This document shows, piece by piece, positions 1 through 5,924 of a stretch of 7,197 nt of DNA (position 1 is the stretch's first letter; each line of letters starts with the position of its first letter). The notes below the pieces were generated by a model. The model was not told the DNA's origin and searched no databases. It saw only the letters and a list, made by a program, of their open reading frames with translations. Both the position numbers and the translations under genes were made by a program. Source of the DNA: Archangium sp. (GTDB taxonomy: Bacteria; Myxococcota; Myxococcia; Myxococcales; Myxococcaceae); NCBI GenBank assembly GCA_016793585.1, contig JAEUJR010000456.1, forward strand, positions 1 to 7,197, given 5' to 3'.

Positions 1-63
1 AGCCTGGGGCCGCCGCCCGAGCAGACCCCCGTTCGTCCTGGCGTGAAGGTGAAGACGCCGTGA
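1..63 (+). CDS. 3' end of an unidentified upstream gene
   Basis: An open frame enters from the window edge and stops at a TGA at 61-63. The 20 visible residues are rich in Pro, Lys and Val and end in VKVKTP. Most of its codons end in G or C, as in the genes nearby, which favours this frame over the other two. Its stop overlaps the GTG start of the next gene as GTGA, which points to translational coupling and a shared operon. Too little is visible to name a product. Confidence 0.5.
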   Translation, partial: SLGPPPEQTPVRPGVKVKTP

Positions 64-929
64 TCCACGCGCTCCTCGCTACGGCGATCTTGAGTCAGAC
101 GTACTCGCGGAGCCGCCAGGTCGAGCTCGACACCTCGAGCCAGTGCCTCTGGTGGAAAGAGAACACGACGATCGTCTACCGCATCAACTCCGACGGGAAT
201 GCGGAGACACCGGGTGACACCGAGTTCACGGCGATTCAGCGCGCCTTCGGAACCTGGCAGACCGAGCTGGCCGGCTGCGCCTCGCTGACGCTGCAAGAGG
301 GCCCGCGCACGAGTTCGCGCCAGGCGACCTACGACTCGACCATCGACCCACCGGCGAACAACGAGAACATCATTCTTTTCCGCCAGCGGCGCTGTGCGGG
401 CGTGGCGCCGAACGGTGACGCCTGCTGGAGCGACGGCTCGTGCGGCAGCAAGTACGACTGCTGGCAGTACACCGAGGGCGCGATCGCCATCACCACCACC
501 AGCTTCAGCCCCCGAAACGCGCAGGTGCTCGACAGCGACATCGAGCTCAACACGCCCTCGTTCATCTTCACGACCGTCGACTCGCCGCCGTGCGTGCGGG
601 GCAGCGAGACCGTCAACTGCATCGCGACCGACGTGCAGAACACCATGACCCACGAGGTCGGCCACCTGCTCGGGCTCGCCCACATCAACGATGCGGCCTC
701 GACGATGAACCCTCGCGCGGTGACGGGAGAGCTCACCAAGCGCGTGCTCGACCCGGGTAGCAAGAAGTTCGTCTGTGACGTGTACCCGAAGGGCCAGGCC
801 TCGAAGACCTGCTTCATTCCGAAGCTGGGCGTCGAGAGTGGAAAGCTCGCGAAGACGGGCTGCTCCGAGGTGCCGGGCCTGACGATGCTGGCGCTCGGTG
901 CATGGCTGGCTCGTCGACGAAAGCGGTGA
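60..929 (+). CDS. Secreted matrixin-like zinc metalloprotease with MYXO-CTERM-type tail (first of tandem pair)
   Basis: The 289-residue protein carries the metzincin zinc motif HEVGHLLGLAH at residues 198-208 (three His ligands, catalytic Glu199) and a Met-turn STMNP at 214-218, so it should be a secreted endopeptidase. The N-terminus has a short hydrophobic stretch (about residues 4-12) with no Lys or Arg before it, which makes a weak signal peptide. The tail has Cys268 in TGCSE, a hydrophobic helix of about 15 residues and a closing RRRKR. This is the MYXO-CTERM layout, whose known fate is processing by a myxosortase and surface attachment or release. Ten Cys at 29, 73, 112, 122, 128, 134, 178, 187, 239 and 251 all recur in the next protein, suggesting up to five disulfides. 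GTG at 60 is the first usable start in this frame inside the window and overlaps the previous stop. From memory, unchecked, this resembles the MXAN_2677/MXAN_2678 family of myxosortase-dependent metalloproteases. The substrate is unknown. Confidence 0.88.
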   Translation: MIHALLATAILSQTYSRSRQVELDTSSQCLWWKENTTIVYRINSDGNAETPGDTEFTAIQRAFGTWQTELAGCASLTLQEGPRTSSRQATYDSTIDPPANNENIILFRQRRCAGVAPNGDACWSDGSCGSKYDCWQYTEGAIAITTTSFSPRNAQVLDSDIELNTPSFIFTTVDSPPCVRGSETVNCIATDVQNTMTHEVGHLLGLAHINDAASTMNPRAVTGELTKRVLDPGSKKFVCDVYPKGQASKTCFIPKLGVESGKLAKTGCSEVPGLTMLALGAWLARRRKR

Positions 930-932
930 TCG

Positions 933-1841
933 ATGTCGAAGTGGGCGCTCCTCGTGGTGATGGTGGCAGGCGCGGCGTCGGCGCAGCCCTATCTGCGCAC
1001 GCGAGCGCTCAGCAACTCGGGCGCCTCCGACCTCTGCGTGACGTGGAGCGTGCGCAAGGTGACCTACCGCATGGACGCGGCGGGCAGCGCGAAGACGCCC
1101 GTCGAGGCCGAGTTCACCGCGATCGATAACGCCTTCGCCACCTGGCAGACGCTGGCGCGCGGGTGCAGCGACTTCGAGTTCATTCGTGGCCCGCGCATCA
1201 CCGACGGGAAGGTGGGCCGCGGCACCGATCAGGACAACGTCATCATCTTCCGCGAAGAGAACTGTCGCGACGTGGTGCCGCTCACCGATGCCTGCCAGTC
1301 GGACGGCAGCTGCGGCAACACCCACCGCTGCTGGGAGCACGGCGACAGCACCATCGCGCTGACGACCTCGACGTACTCGACCCGCACCGGCGTCGTGTTC
1401 GACAGCGACATCGAGTTCAACGCGGGCAAGTCGCTCGACGGCACGCGGTTCTTGTTCACGACCATCTCGTCGCCGCCGTGCGCCGAGGGCATGGAGACGC
1501 CGTTCTGCACCGCGTACGACATTCAGAACACCGCGACGCACGAGATCGGGCACCTCGTGGGGTTCGATCACGTGAGCGGCACGACCTCGACGATGGCGCC
1601 GACCGCTCCGCTGGCCGATCTGCAGAAGCGCGTGATCGATCCGGGAACGGCCTCGGGCTTCTGCGGCACGTACCCGCGCGGGAAGCCACCCGTGCCGTGT
1701 GACGAGCTGGCGCAGCTGAAGAACAAGATCACCGCGCGCAACACGGGAACGCTCGGCTGCTCGTGTGACGGCGTTGGGCTGCTGTGGCCGTGGGTGTCGC
1801 TGCTGGTGCTCGTGAGGCGAAGGCGGCGTGCGGCTCGATAA
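933..1841 (+). CDS. Secreted matrixin-like zinc metalloprotease with MYXO-CTERM tail (second of tandem pair)
   Basis: This 302-residue protein is a clear paralogue of its upstream neighbour. It has a good signal peptide (MSK, a hydrophobic core, and ASA at 15-17 as a cleavage site). The zinc motif HEIGHLVGFDH lies at residues 203-213 with Glu204 as catalytic base, and the Met-turn STMAP is at 219-223. Ten Cys (35, 78, 111, 121, 127, 133, 183, 192, 244, 256) match those of the neighbour, with identical spacing in the CxxxxxxxxxC, CxxxxxC and later pairs. The C-terminus is a textbook MYXO-CTERM: GCSC at 275-278, a hydrophobic segment at about 281-294, then five Arg. It should be exported and processed at the envelope. 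The ATG lies three bases after the previous stop with no strong ribosome site, so coupled translation is likely. The final codons overlap the rsuA start by 14 bases. Confidence 0.92.
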   Translation: MSKWALLVVMVAGAASAQPYLRTRALSNSGASDLCVTWSVRKVTYRMDAAGSAKTPVEAEFTAIDNAFATWQTLARGCSDFEFIRGPRITDGKVGRGTDQDNVIIFREENCRDVVPLTDACQSDGSCGNTHRCWEHGDSTIALTTSTYSTRTGVVFDSDIEFNAGKSLDGTRFLFTTISSPPCAEGMETPFCTAYDIQNTATHEIGHLVGFDHVSGTTSTMAPTAPLADLQKRVIDPGTASGFCGTYPRGKPPVPCDELAQLKNKITARNTGTLGCSCDGVGLLWPWVSLLVLVRRRRRAAR

Positions 1842-2526
1842 GGCGCTCCAGTCGCAGGGCTTCGGCACCCGGAAGGAGTGCCGGCTGCTCGTGAACACGG
1901 GCCGCGTGCTCGTGAACGGCGTCAGCGCGGCGAGCCCCGACGACGAGGTCGAGACGGCGCGCCTCGTACTGACCGTTTCGGGCCTCGAGTGGGTGTTCGC
2001 CGAGAAGGTGTACCTCGCGCTGCACAAGCCGGCCGACGTGGAGTGCAGCCACACGCCGACGCATCACCCGAGCGTCTTCTCGCTGTTGCCGCCGTACCTG
2101 ATCGCCCGCGGTGTTCAGTGCGTGGGGCGGCTCGACGCCGACACGACCGGGCTGCTGCTGCTTTCGGACGATGGAACGTTCATTCAGAAGATGACGTCGC
2201 CGAAGCACAAGATGTCGAAGCGATACGTGGTGACGTGCGCGGAGCCGGTGACGGATGCACAGGTGGCAGCGCTCCGTGCCGGCGTGGTGCTCAACGACGC
2301 GCCTGAGCCCGTGTCAGGTGACGCCGAGCGGGCAGGGGAGCGGCTGCTCCACCTGACGATCGCCGAGGGCAAGTACCACCAGGTCAAACGCATGGTGGCC
2401 GCGGCGGGCAATCACGTGGTGTCGCTGCATCGTGATCGGGTCGGCGCGTTCGAGCTGCCGGCGACGCTGGCCCCGCGGGAGTGGATGCGGATCGAGCCGA
2501 TGCTCGTTCAGTCGATCGCGCCGTGA
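1828..2526 (+). CDS. rsuA: 16S rRNA pseudouridine synthase, RsuA/RluB/E/F family (RsuA-like)
   Basis: The 232-residue protein matches E. coli RsuA (231 residues) along its length. An N-terminal S4 RNA-binding domain (about 1-50) opens with MRLDK as in RsuA. The pseudouridine synthase domain follows, with the catalytic motif GRLDADTTGL at 100-109 (nucleophile Asp103), the TSPKH segment at 123-127, and the signature KYHQVKRMVAAAGNHVVSLHR at 182-202. RsuA converts U516 of 16S rRNA to pseudouridine during small-subunit assembly. A sister enzyme (RluE, RluF) is less likely given the match in length and start. GTG at 1828 is chosen because the S4 domain then begins exactly as in the family. GAGG at 1814-1817 is a possible ribosome site. 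The gene starts inside the end of the metalloprotease gene, an odd partner for a ribosome-modification enzyme, and its end overlaps the opposing gene by 19 bp. Confidence 0.93.
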   Translation: MRLDKALQSQGFGTRKECRLLVNTGRVLVNGVSAASPDDEVETARLVLTVSGLEWVFAEKVYLALHKPADVECSHTPTHHPSVFSLLPPYLIARGVQCVGRLDADTTGLLLLSDDGTFIQKMTSPKHKMSKRYVVTCAEPVTDAQVAALRAGVVLNDAPEPVSGDAERAGERLLHLTIAEGKYHQVKRMVAAAGNHVVSLHRDRVGAFELPATLAPREWMRIEPMLVQSIAP

Positions 2527-2918
2527 AACTGCTCGAAGGTCTGGCCGATTGCATGGACCCGAATCTCGAGGCCTGAGCCTTCGACGATGAGCTTCCCGAT
2601 GAACGGCCCGGCGAGTTCGAGTGAGAGCCTGCACGCGCCAGTGAAGCGCTCGGCCCGACGGGGCGTGATGGTGGCTCCATCGATGGTGATCGTTCCGTCC
2701 GAGACCTCGAGCGCGACGTTCACGGCCAACTCGGTCTCGAGGCGCGTGGCACCCGTCACGACGATCTTGGCCTGAGCGCGCTTCACGTCGAAGACACCAG
2801 GCGTTTCGGTGCGGAAGTACGCGCAGAGGTAACTGAACGAGATGGTGACGATTCCCGGGGCCGGCATCGCGACGGCGCTGATCCGACCGTCGTGGAACTC
2901 CAGAGCGTCGGGGCTCAT
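2508..2918 (-). CDS. Uncharacterised 136-residue beta-rich protein
   Basis: I do not recognise this protein. It has no signal peptide or membrane segment and appears cytoplasmic. It opens with LEFHDGRISAV and continues with alternating hydrophobic residues typical of beta strands (VTISFSY at 24-30, AKIVVTGA at 50-57, GTITIDGATITP at 75-86, GKLIVEGSGLEIRVHAI at 108-124). This suggests a small sandwich or barrel. The ATG at 2918-2916 overlaps the stop of the upstream minus-strand gene as ATGA, so the two are very likely co-translated. The frame stays open far upstream of this ATG, but that part is Arg-rich and lies over the neighbouring gene, so it is not counted. The last 19 bases overlap the 3' end of rsuA tail to tail. 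The two Cys (32 and 96) form no obvious metal motif. Confidence 0.72.
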   Translation of the reverse strand: MSPDALEFHDGRISAVAMPAPGIVTISFSYLCAYFRTETPGVFDVKRAQAKIVVTGATRLETELAVNVALEVSDGTITIDGATITPRRAERFTGACRLSLELAGPFIGKLIVEGSGLEIRVHAIGQTFEQFHGAID

Positions 2919-3709
2919 GGCGTGCGCGCTCGCAGCGTCGCGACGGCGACGGCCAACAGACTCCTGAAGCCGAACTCCTGCGCCATGGGCTCGAGCACAG
3001 CCAGCCATCGCTGGTCGGTGTGAGCCCAGCCGATGCCGTTCATCGCGCCGATGACGTTGGTGGTTCTCGCTTCGTGTTCGCGCGAGCACAGCGGCGAGAG
3101 CAGCTCGAACGCGCGCGCTGGAGCGAGCCTCGCCGCCCACCATGCAGCGTGCCCGACGTTCCGGCCCTTCAACCAGTTCAGGAACATCGCCTCGACCACC
3201 GGCGTCGCCCGGGCTCCGCACGCCGCAAGAATGTCGAACAGGGCATCGGCGAGCACCTCGTCTCGCTGAACGACGGCCGCGAGTGCGTTTTGCCCGGCGC
3301 CACTGCGCGCCGCGAAAGTGGCCACGACCTTCCACAGGTTCAGCCGCGCCTCGTTTCGTTCCTTGATCATCGCGGCCTCGCGCTCGAGCTCCTTTCTGGC
3401 CTTCGGTGAGACGCCGTCGAGGTTGAGCGGACCATTCGTGCCCAGCGTGACCGGGCCCTCGAGGAGCGTCGTGCACTCTGCGATCACCTCGGCACTGACC
3501 TCGCTGACGCTCGCGTTCGTGCACGCGTTGCCGAGCGCGCCCTGCTGGCGCCAGATCGTCTTGAGTGCACCCGATGCGACCGCGGCCTCCAACTCCAGCA
3601 GCGGCGTGAACACCGCCTTCGACGCCTCTCCTTGAAGGACGAACGGCGGTGGCGGCACGAGCTGCGCCTTCAACGTCTCGATCAACGCCGTGTCGGTGCG
3701 GCTGGGCAT
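2915..3709 (-). CDS. Uncharacterised 264-residue alpha-helical protein
   Basis: This product is not recognised. From about residue 100 it looks almost wholly helical (charged KARKELEREAAMIKERNEARLNLWK at 103-127 written here as two parts: KARKELEREAAM and IKERNEARLNLWK), followed by hydrophobic helices with GHAAWWAARLAPARAFELLSP near 187-206. That arrangement would fit a HEAT-like or other helical-repeat fold, but this is only an inference. There is no signal peptide or membrane segment. A proline run sits at 19-22. The ATG at 3709-3707 is preferred over a TTG 36 bases upstream, because a TTGACC/CACCAT promoter-like pair falls between them at the spacing expected for a leaderless message starting at this ATG. 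The downstream 136-residue gene starts within its stop codon, so the two form a unit. Confidence 0.72.
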   Translation of the reverse strand: MPSRTDTALIETLKAQLVPPPPFVLQGEASKAVFTPLLELEAAVASGALKTIWRQQGALGNACTNASVSEVSAEVIAECTTLLEGPVTLGTNGPLNLDGVSPKARKELEREAAMIKERNEARLNLWKVVATFAARSGAGQNALAAVVQRDEVLADALFDILAACGARATPVVEAMFLNWLKGRNVGHAAWWAARLAPARAFELLSPLCSREHEARTTNVIGAMNGIGWAHTDQRWLAVLEPMAQEFGFRSLLAVAVATLRARTP

Positions 3710-3715
3710 CGCGAG

Positions 3716-3745
3716 ATGGTGCGCGGCTCCTCCGCGACGGGTCAA
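3716..3745 (-). promoter_or_regulatory. Putative sigma-70-type promoter for a leaderless minus-strand transcript
   Basis: Read on the minus strand, TTGACC at 3745-3740 matches five of six bases of the -35 consensus. An 18-base spacer leads to CACCAT at 3721-3716, a weak -10 that keeps the key second A and final T. Six bases separate it from the ATG at 3709, placing the predicted transcription start at or next to the start codon. GGAGGA in the spacer lies too far from the ATG (16 or more bases) to serve as its ribosome site. Confidence 0.4.
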
Positions 3746-3762
3746 GCGCCGTGCGGTACCTT
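3734..3762 (+). promoter_or_regulatory. Putative promoter for a leaderless plus-strand transcript
   Basis: TACCTT at 3757-3762 fits the TANNNT -10 pattern and is followed by six bases and then the ATG at 3769, the geometry of leaderless genes. A weak -35 (GCGACG, 3734-3739, sharing the GAC core) stands 17 bases upstream. No Shine-Dalgarno sequence precedes the ATG. The site overlaps the divergent minus-strand promoter, so RNA polymerase would probably occupy only one at a time. Confidence 0.42.
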
Positions 3763-3768
3763 CGCGCC

Positions 3769-4527
3769 ATGGTCCTGTTGCTCTCGCTCCTGGTCGCCGC
3801 AGCGCCGCTCACGCCGATTCAGAGCGCCGATCGCCTCGAGCCCATCGGCTGGTCGGCCGATCGTCACACCGTCGCGCTGCGCGTCTTCTACGGAGGCACC
3901 TACGGCGAGGCCGAGCCATGCGCTGGCTACGTCGACGCCGCTGGAAAGCAGTTCGGCAATGGCCTGGCCATCGTGGTGGTCCGTGACGGAGTCGTGCTGC
4001 ACTCGTTCGAGATTCAGGCCTCGCCGATAAGCGCTCATTGCACGCCGCTCGCCGACGCGAAGAAGGCGCTCGACGCCGCGAAGAAGAAGCTCGAAGAGCT
4101 CGGCATCGATCGCGCAGCGCCTGGCTCGGTGCTGCCGATCACCATCGAGAAGGGCAAGCCCACGACGAAGAAGAAGGGAGAGACGCTGGTGTCGACGTGG
4201 AAAGAGACGTGGCGCGCTGGGAGCGGCGCGCAGGCGCCCCTCGAGATCGTCGCGACGCTGACCGACACCGAAGAGGAGGAGTCGTTTCACAAGGTGACGG
4301 GCTCGTTTGCGTGGAAGCTGCGCAGCGCCGAGGGAGATCGCACCGGCTCCCTGAAGCTCGGCCCAACGGAGTGGACCGCGAACATGGCCGGCGGGTTCTC
4401 GTGGAAGCTCTACGCGATCGCCTCGCCCGGCGGCGAATCGGTCGTCGCGCTCATCGGGCAGGACGAGTTCAACATGCGCGGCAGCTCGTCGAAGACGACC
4501 CTGCTGACCTTCGACGCGAAGAAGTGA
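3769..4527 (+). CDS. Predicted secreted protein of unknown function, coupled to a multiheme cytochrome
   Basis: A 252-residue protein starts with a hydrophobic signal-like segment (MVLLLSLLVAAAPLTP) that lacks a basic n-region, with probable cleavage near residues 12-20. The mature part opens with LEPIGWSADRHTVALRV, a pattern resembling the repeat-like start of DUF2259-type secreted proteins, though this is weak. A lysine-rich helix (DAKKALDAAKKKLEELG, 96-112) follows, then a beta-rich half in which GSFAWKL (178-184) and GGFSWKL (208-214) look like an internal repeat. Two Cys (51 and 91) could form a disulfide. ATG 3769 is preferred to starts upstream in the same frame because it begins the signal peptide and sits six bases after a -10-like hexamer. 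The stop overlaps the GTG of the cytochrome gene, so the two products probably work together. The function is unknown. Confidence 0.78.
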   Translation: MVLLLSLLVAAAPLTPIQSADRLEPIGWSADRHTVALRVFYGGTYGEAEPCAGYVDAAGKQFGNGLAIVVVRDGVVLHSFEIQASPISAHCTPLADAKKALDAAKKKLEELGIDRAAPGSVLPITIEKGKPTTKKKGETLVSTWKETWRAGSGAQAPLEIVATLTDTEEEESFHKVTGSFAWKLRSAEGDRTGSLKLGPTEWTANMAGGFSWKLYAIASPGGESVVALIGQDEFNMRGSSSKTTLLTFDAKK

Positions 4528-5345
4528 GCTGGCTGGCGCTCATCCTCGCGGCCGCTCCGTGTGAGGGCTGTCACCTCGACGTTCACGCAGCGTACGCACA
4601 GACGCTGCATTCGCGGGCGCACGACGCCCCGGCCTTTCTTGCGTCGTGGAGCCGTGTCTCTCGCCGCCCGTGGTGCTCGACGTGTCACGATCCCACCTTC
4701 TCGGGGCGAGGCCTCACCTGCGAGCTCTGTCACGAAGACGTCGCGCGCGAACTCGAAGGGCACGAACGCCGGCCCAATGCAGAGCTCTCGAACCCGGGCT
4801 TCTGTGCGCACTGCCACCAGTTCCGCGCGCCCGAGCCCGCGCTCGCCACCGTGCCCATGCAGAACACCGTCGCCGAGTGGGAGGCCGCGCGTGCGAAGGG
4901 CGAGGCGCGAACGTGCGTGGGGTGTCACTTTCAGGGCGTCGAACATGGAACGCACGGCGGGCACGAGGCGCGAAGCTCGCTGGTGGTGACGACGACGGGC
5001 AGCGGCTGCGTGACGCTCTCGGCGCCAGCGGTGGGGCACTCGGTGCCGACTGGCGACCCATTTCATCAACTCGTGCTGCGGCTCTGCGCAGACGCGGCGT
5101 GCTCGAAGATCGTCGCGAGCCGGTGGCTGCGGCGAAACATCATCGCGACCGACGCAGGCGTGGTGGAGCTCGAAGACACGCGTGTGCCAGCCGGTGTGCT
5201 CGGCGCTCGAACCGAGTGTTTCCCCGCTGCGGTGCGCGCGCGTGCACGGAGCTGGCAGCTCGAAGCCGTTCATGCCGAAGCGGGGCTTGCTGAGAGCCCA
5301 CCCGAAGAGCGTCGGCGCGTGGTCGGAAAGGGGCCGCTCTGGTGA
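4524..5345 (+). CDS. Periplasmic pentaheme c-type cytochrome
   Basis: The 273-residue product has five CxxCH heme-attachment motifs: CEGCH (13-17), CSTCH (51-55), CELCH (66-70), CAHCH (94-98) and CVGCH (131-135). Extra His at 21, 29, 33, 80, 141, 144, 147 and 172 could act as distal ligands. Such proteins carry electrons in the periplasm or at the outer surface. After the heme region comes a beta-type domain starting GHSVPTGDPFHQLVLRL (171-187), a PTGD motif I associate with cytochrome c554-like multiheme proteins, with additional Cys at 162, 188, 193 and 232. The GTG start at 4524 (GTGA overlap with the preceding stop) gives a short signal, MSWLALILAAAP, that ends exactly at the first heme Cys. 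The same frame is open back to 4038, but that part is an Arg/Glu-rich shadow of the neighbouring gene. The redox partner is not evident here. Confidence 0.88.
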   Translation: MSWLALILAAAPCEGCHLDVHAAYAQTLHSRAHDAPAFLASWSRVSRRPWCSTCHDPTFSGRGLTCELCHEDVARELEGHERRPNAELSNPGFCAHCHQFRAPEPALATVPMQNTVAEWEAARAKGEARTCVGCHFQGVEHGTHGGHEARSSLVVTTTGSGCVTLSAPAVGHSVPTGDPFHQLVLRLCADAACSKIVASRWLRRNIIATDAGVVELEDTRVPAGVLGARTECFPAAVRARARSWQLEAVHAEAGLAESPPEERRRVVGKGPLW

Positions 5346-5350
5346 ACGGG

Positions 5351-5917
5351 TCAACGCGGGGCGGGCCCGAAGCTCCCCATCGCCATGTTCGACATCAGGA
5401 ACAGCTGGGCGGTGATGAGCGCGCGTTCGAGCGTCGGCTCCGATTCCTTTTCGGTCTTCGGCTTCCCTGAGCCCTTGCCGCGGCGCTTGAGCACGGTGGT
5501 GCCGTCGAGCGCGACCTCGACGTACTCCTCTTTGTTGTGCGCCTTGAGGCCCACGAGCCTCGCAGTGCCGGTCGCCTTCAGCTTCGCGATGAGCCCATGT
5601 TTGGCCTCCCACTCCCGCATGGACTTCTCGAGCTCGGCCTTTCGGCGCCCAGCCTCTTCCCGTTTGGGGCTGATGACCGGCGTCTGTTCGCCCACGAGCA
5701 CCGCCGACTTCGGCAGCTTCCCGACGCGTTTGTCGTAGTCCGCTTTCGCGGCGGCTGCTCCGGCGTTGAAGCGGAACATCTTCGGATCGGAGTGGTTGAC
5801 CGACCATTCCTTCTGGCCGGGCGGTCGTGAGCCCTCGGCGGCCCAGAGACGGTCTTCGTCGAGGACCAGCTCGAGGAACTTTTCACCCTTCGCGCTCTTC
5901 GTTTCCCAACGTGGCAT
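5351..5917 (-). CDS. Protein with two degenerate WGR-like domains (tentative)
   Basis: A 188-residue, basic, cytoplasmic-looking protein. Residues 1-75 run RWETKSAKGEKFLELVLD, a Gly-rich turn (GSRPPGQKE, 29-37), then FNAGAAAAKADYDKRVGKL (50-68). This order of strand, turn and helix is that of WGR domains, which occur in nucleic-acid or PARP-related contexts. Residues about 118-180 repeat it: EEYVEVALDGTTVLKRRGKG (130-149), a second Gly turn, and a helix ending QLFLMSNM. The eponymous Trp-Gly-Arg is absent from both (RRG stands in its place in the second copy). A charged helix (about 84-106) joins them. ATG 5917 is supported by GAGGA seven bases upstream and by the domain starting at once. The gene ends five bases after the convergent cytochrome gene. 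The WGR assignment is by eye and needs a profile search; existence of the gene is more certain than its fold. Confidence 0.7.
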   Translation of the reverse strand: MPRWETKSAKGEKFLELVLDEDRLWAAEGSRPPGQKEWSVNHSDPKMFRFNAGAAAAKADYDKRVGKLPKSAVLVGEQTPVISPKREEAGRRKAELEKSMREWEAKHGLIAKLKATGTARLVGLKAHNKEEYVEVALDGTTVLKRRGKGSGKPKTEKESEPTLERALITAQLFLMSNMAMGSFGPAPR

Positions 5918-5924
5918 TCCAGAA

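Noticed and set aside
1729..2208. A 159-residue minus-strand frame opposite rsuA
   Set aside because: It is rich in Arg and His with no recognisable domain and lies opposite two strong genes.
3710..3745. TTG at 3745 as the start of the 264-residue gene
   Set aside because: It would lack a ribosome site, and its first 12 residues cover the promoter-like elements that fit the ATG at 3709.
2919..3812. Long minus-strand upstream extension of the 136-residue gene, giving a 434-residue frame
   Set aside because: The extension is Arg/Gly-rich low-quality sequence lying over the 264-residue gene in another frame. The ATG at 2918 with the ATGA overlap explains the start better.
4038..4523. Upstream extension of the cytochrome frame to give a 435-residue protein
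   Set aside because: The extra part is Arg/Glu-rich shadow sequence over the 252-residue gene. The GTG at 4524 gives a signal-like N-terminus followed by the first heme motif.
4524..4562. Lipoprotein signal (AAAPC) on the cytochrome
   Set aside because: Pro directly before Cys does not fit the lipobox, and that Cys belongs to the first CxxCH heme motif.
5331..5368. Inverted repeat GGGCC...GGCCC at the cytochrome/WGR-like junction as a terminator
   Set aside because: The stem is only five bases with a loop of 28 and no T-run follows, so it is not convincing.
4410..5807. A 465-residue minus-strand open frame across the cytochrome and WGR-like genes
   Set aside because: Its composition is Arg/His-rich with no domain, and it runs antisense or out of frame to well-supported genes, as expected in GC-rich DNA.
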